From: Acrocarpospora corrugata
GTDB taxonomy: Bacteria; Actinomycetota; Actinomycetes; Streptosporangiales; Streptosporangiaceae
Assembly: GCF_009687845.1 (NCBI RefSeq)
Contig: NZ_BLAD01000092.1
Span: 1-54,593 of the forward strand
Reading direction: 5' to 3'
Length of the DNA stretch: 54,593 nucleotides
Shown here in pieces: positions 54,236 to 54,593 of this stretch (its first letter is position 1; every line of letters starts with the position of its first letter). The position numbers and the translations under genes are program-made. The notes under the pieces are model-generated. The model was not told where the DNA came from and searched no databases. It was given only the letters and a program-made list of their open reading frames with translations.

Positions 54236-54394
54236 GCTCCGTTTGTACCCCCAGAGCCCGCAAAGATCCGGTCTTCCGATTGGTACGCCGCGGGTTTGGG
54301 GCGCGGACGGTCGGGGAGGATGTTAATCTTCAGGAGTCGGTACGGTCGTGGTGTTGGCCGCCGGCTCCCCTCTCACAAGCCGCTTGGGTGTCGA

Positions 54395-54526
54395 TTCGCA
54401 TGGCGTCCGAAGAGCTGGTAAGTTAGAGGGGTTGCCCCGGAAACGGGGCGGTCCGAAGTTCCGCAAGATGATCAGGTCGATGTCAAATCGGTTGATTTGA
54501 CAGGGACTGGAAAACTTGCGAAGATC
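54395..54526 (+). promoter_or_regulatory. Probable rRNA operon promoters
   Basis: The last 358 bases (54236-54593) contain no supported gene. They carry a -10-like TAAGTT (54419) with TTCGCA 18 bases upstream, and TTGACA (54497-54502) with AAGATC 18 bases downstream, plus GGTAAGTTAGAGGGGTTGCC, the style of actinomycete rrn leaders. TTGACA is the right arm of a perfect 9-bp inverted repeat (54481-54502). A 16S gene would lie just past the window; this is inferred. Confidence 0.55.
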
Positions 54527-54593
54527 GTGACATAGCGTGAACGACACCTCCGGTTGAGAATCACCTTCGATTCGAAGGCTGGATGTTCGTGTG

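Noticed and set aside
54323-54547. 74-codon minus-strand frame at the right end
   Set aside because: It covers the presumed rrn promoters and has no protein-like sequence.

Overview
The window is high-GC DNA from a filamentous actinomycete. A housekeeping block (dprA, xerC, an M23 peptidase, rpsB, tsf, pyrH, frr, cdsA, rlmN), three secreted chitinases, an AfsR-like regulator and many single-gene regulators point to the order Streptosporangiales or a close relative; that placement is inferred from gene order and style. No complete RNA gene is visible, but the last 200 bases look like the promoter and leader of an rRNA operon that would start just beyond the right edge.

Left part (1-11.7 kb): the conserved dprA-xerC-M23-rpsB neighbourhood is interrupted by accessory DNA. 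It holds a divergent methyltransferase/MerR pair sharing a 20-bp palindrome, an unknown 208-aa protein, and an IS701-family insertion sequence (4707-6242) placed exactly at the xerC stop codon. Beyond it lies a MerR/TipA-type regulator broken by a nonsense codon and a frameshift. Then come a family III CoA-transferase, an MFS exporter and an ArsR-type repressor. These three neighbours each carry an in-frame tandem repeat, with units of 24, 12 and 27 bp.

Core block (11.9-18.5 kb): rpsB-tsf (translation), pyrH (UMP kinase), frr (ribosome recycling), cdsA (phospholipid precursor synthesis), a SUFU-domain protein on the other strand, and rlmN. rpsB has a leader with two strong hairpins, and another hairpin lies between rpsB and tsf.

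Middle part (18.5-32.8 kb): a CHAT-domain (caspase-like) protein; an HxlR regulator with a palindromic operator and, beside it, the decayed tail of a RibD-like reductase; an ABC transporter; a secreted M1 aminopeptidase; and a pentapeptide-repeat protein. Next is a polyamine island: an Lrp/AsnC regulator divergent from an aminobutyraldehyde dehydrogenase, then potA-potD-potB-potC, an FAD amine oxidase and a Cys-nucleophile hydrolase. Together these would import putrescine or spermidine and oxidise it toward GABA.

Right-middle part (32.8-46.3 kb): a minus-strand operon (DMT-type membrane protein, GT4 glycosyltransferase, DUF998 protein and a phosphotriesterase homologue that has lost its metal ligands), an SDR, a small basic repeat protein, a VC0807-type membrane protein, a LeuE-type exporter and a methyltransferase. 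Palindromes of the type CCC-(3-4 nt)-GGG occur upstream of several of the membrane-protein genes. A 916-aa BTAD/NB-ARC regulator follows, then an ABC exporter divergent from a MarR-like regulator.

Right part (46.3-54.6 kb): a chitin-degradation cluster of three consecutive GH18 enzymes behind one 21-bp palindrome. The first and third share a nearly identical CBM2-FnIII module. A polytopic glycosyltransferase, a small unknown protein and an AI-2E/PerM family membrane protein follow, before the presumed rrn promoters.
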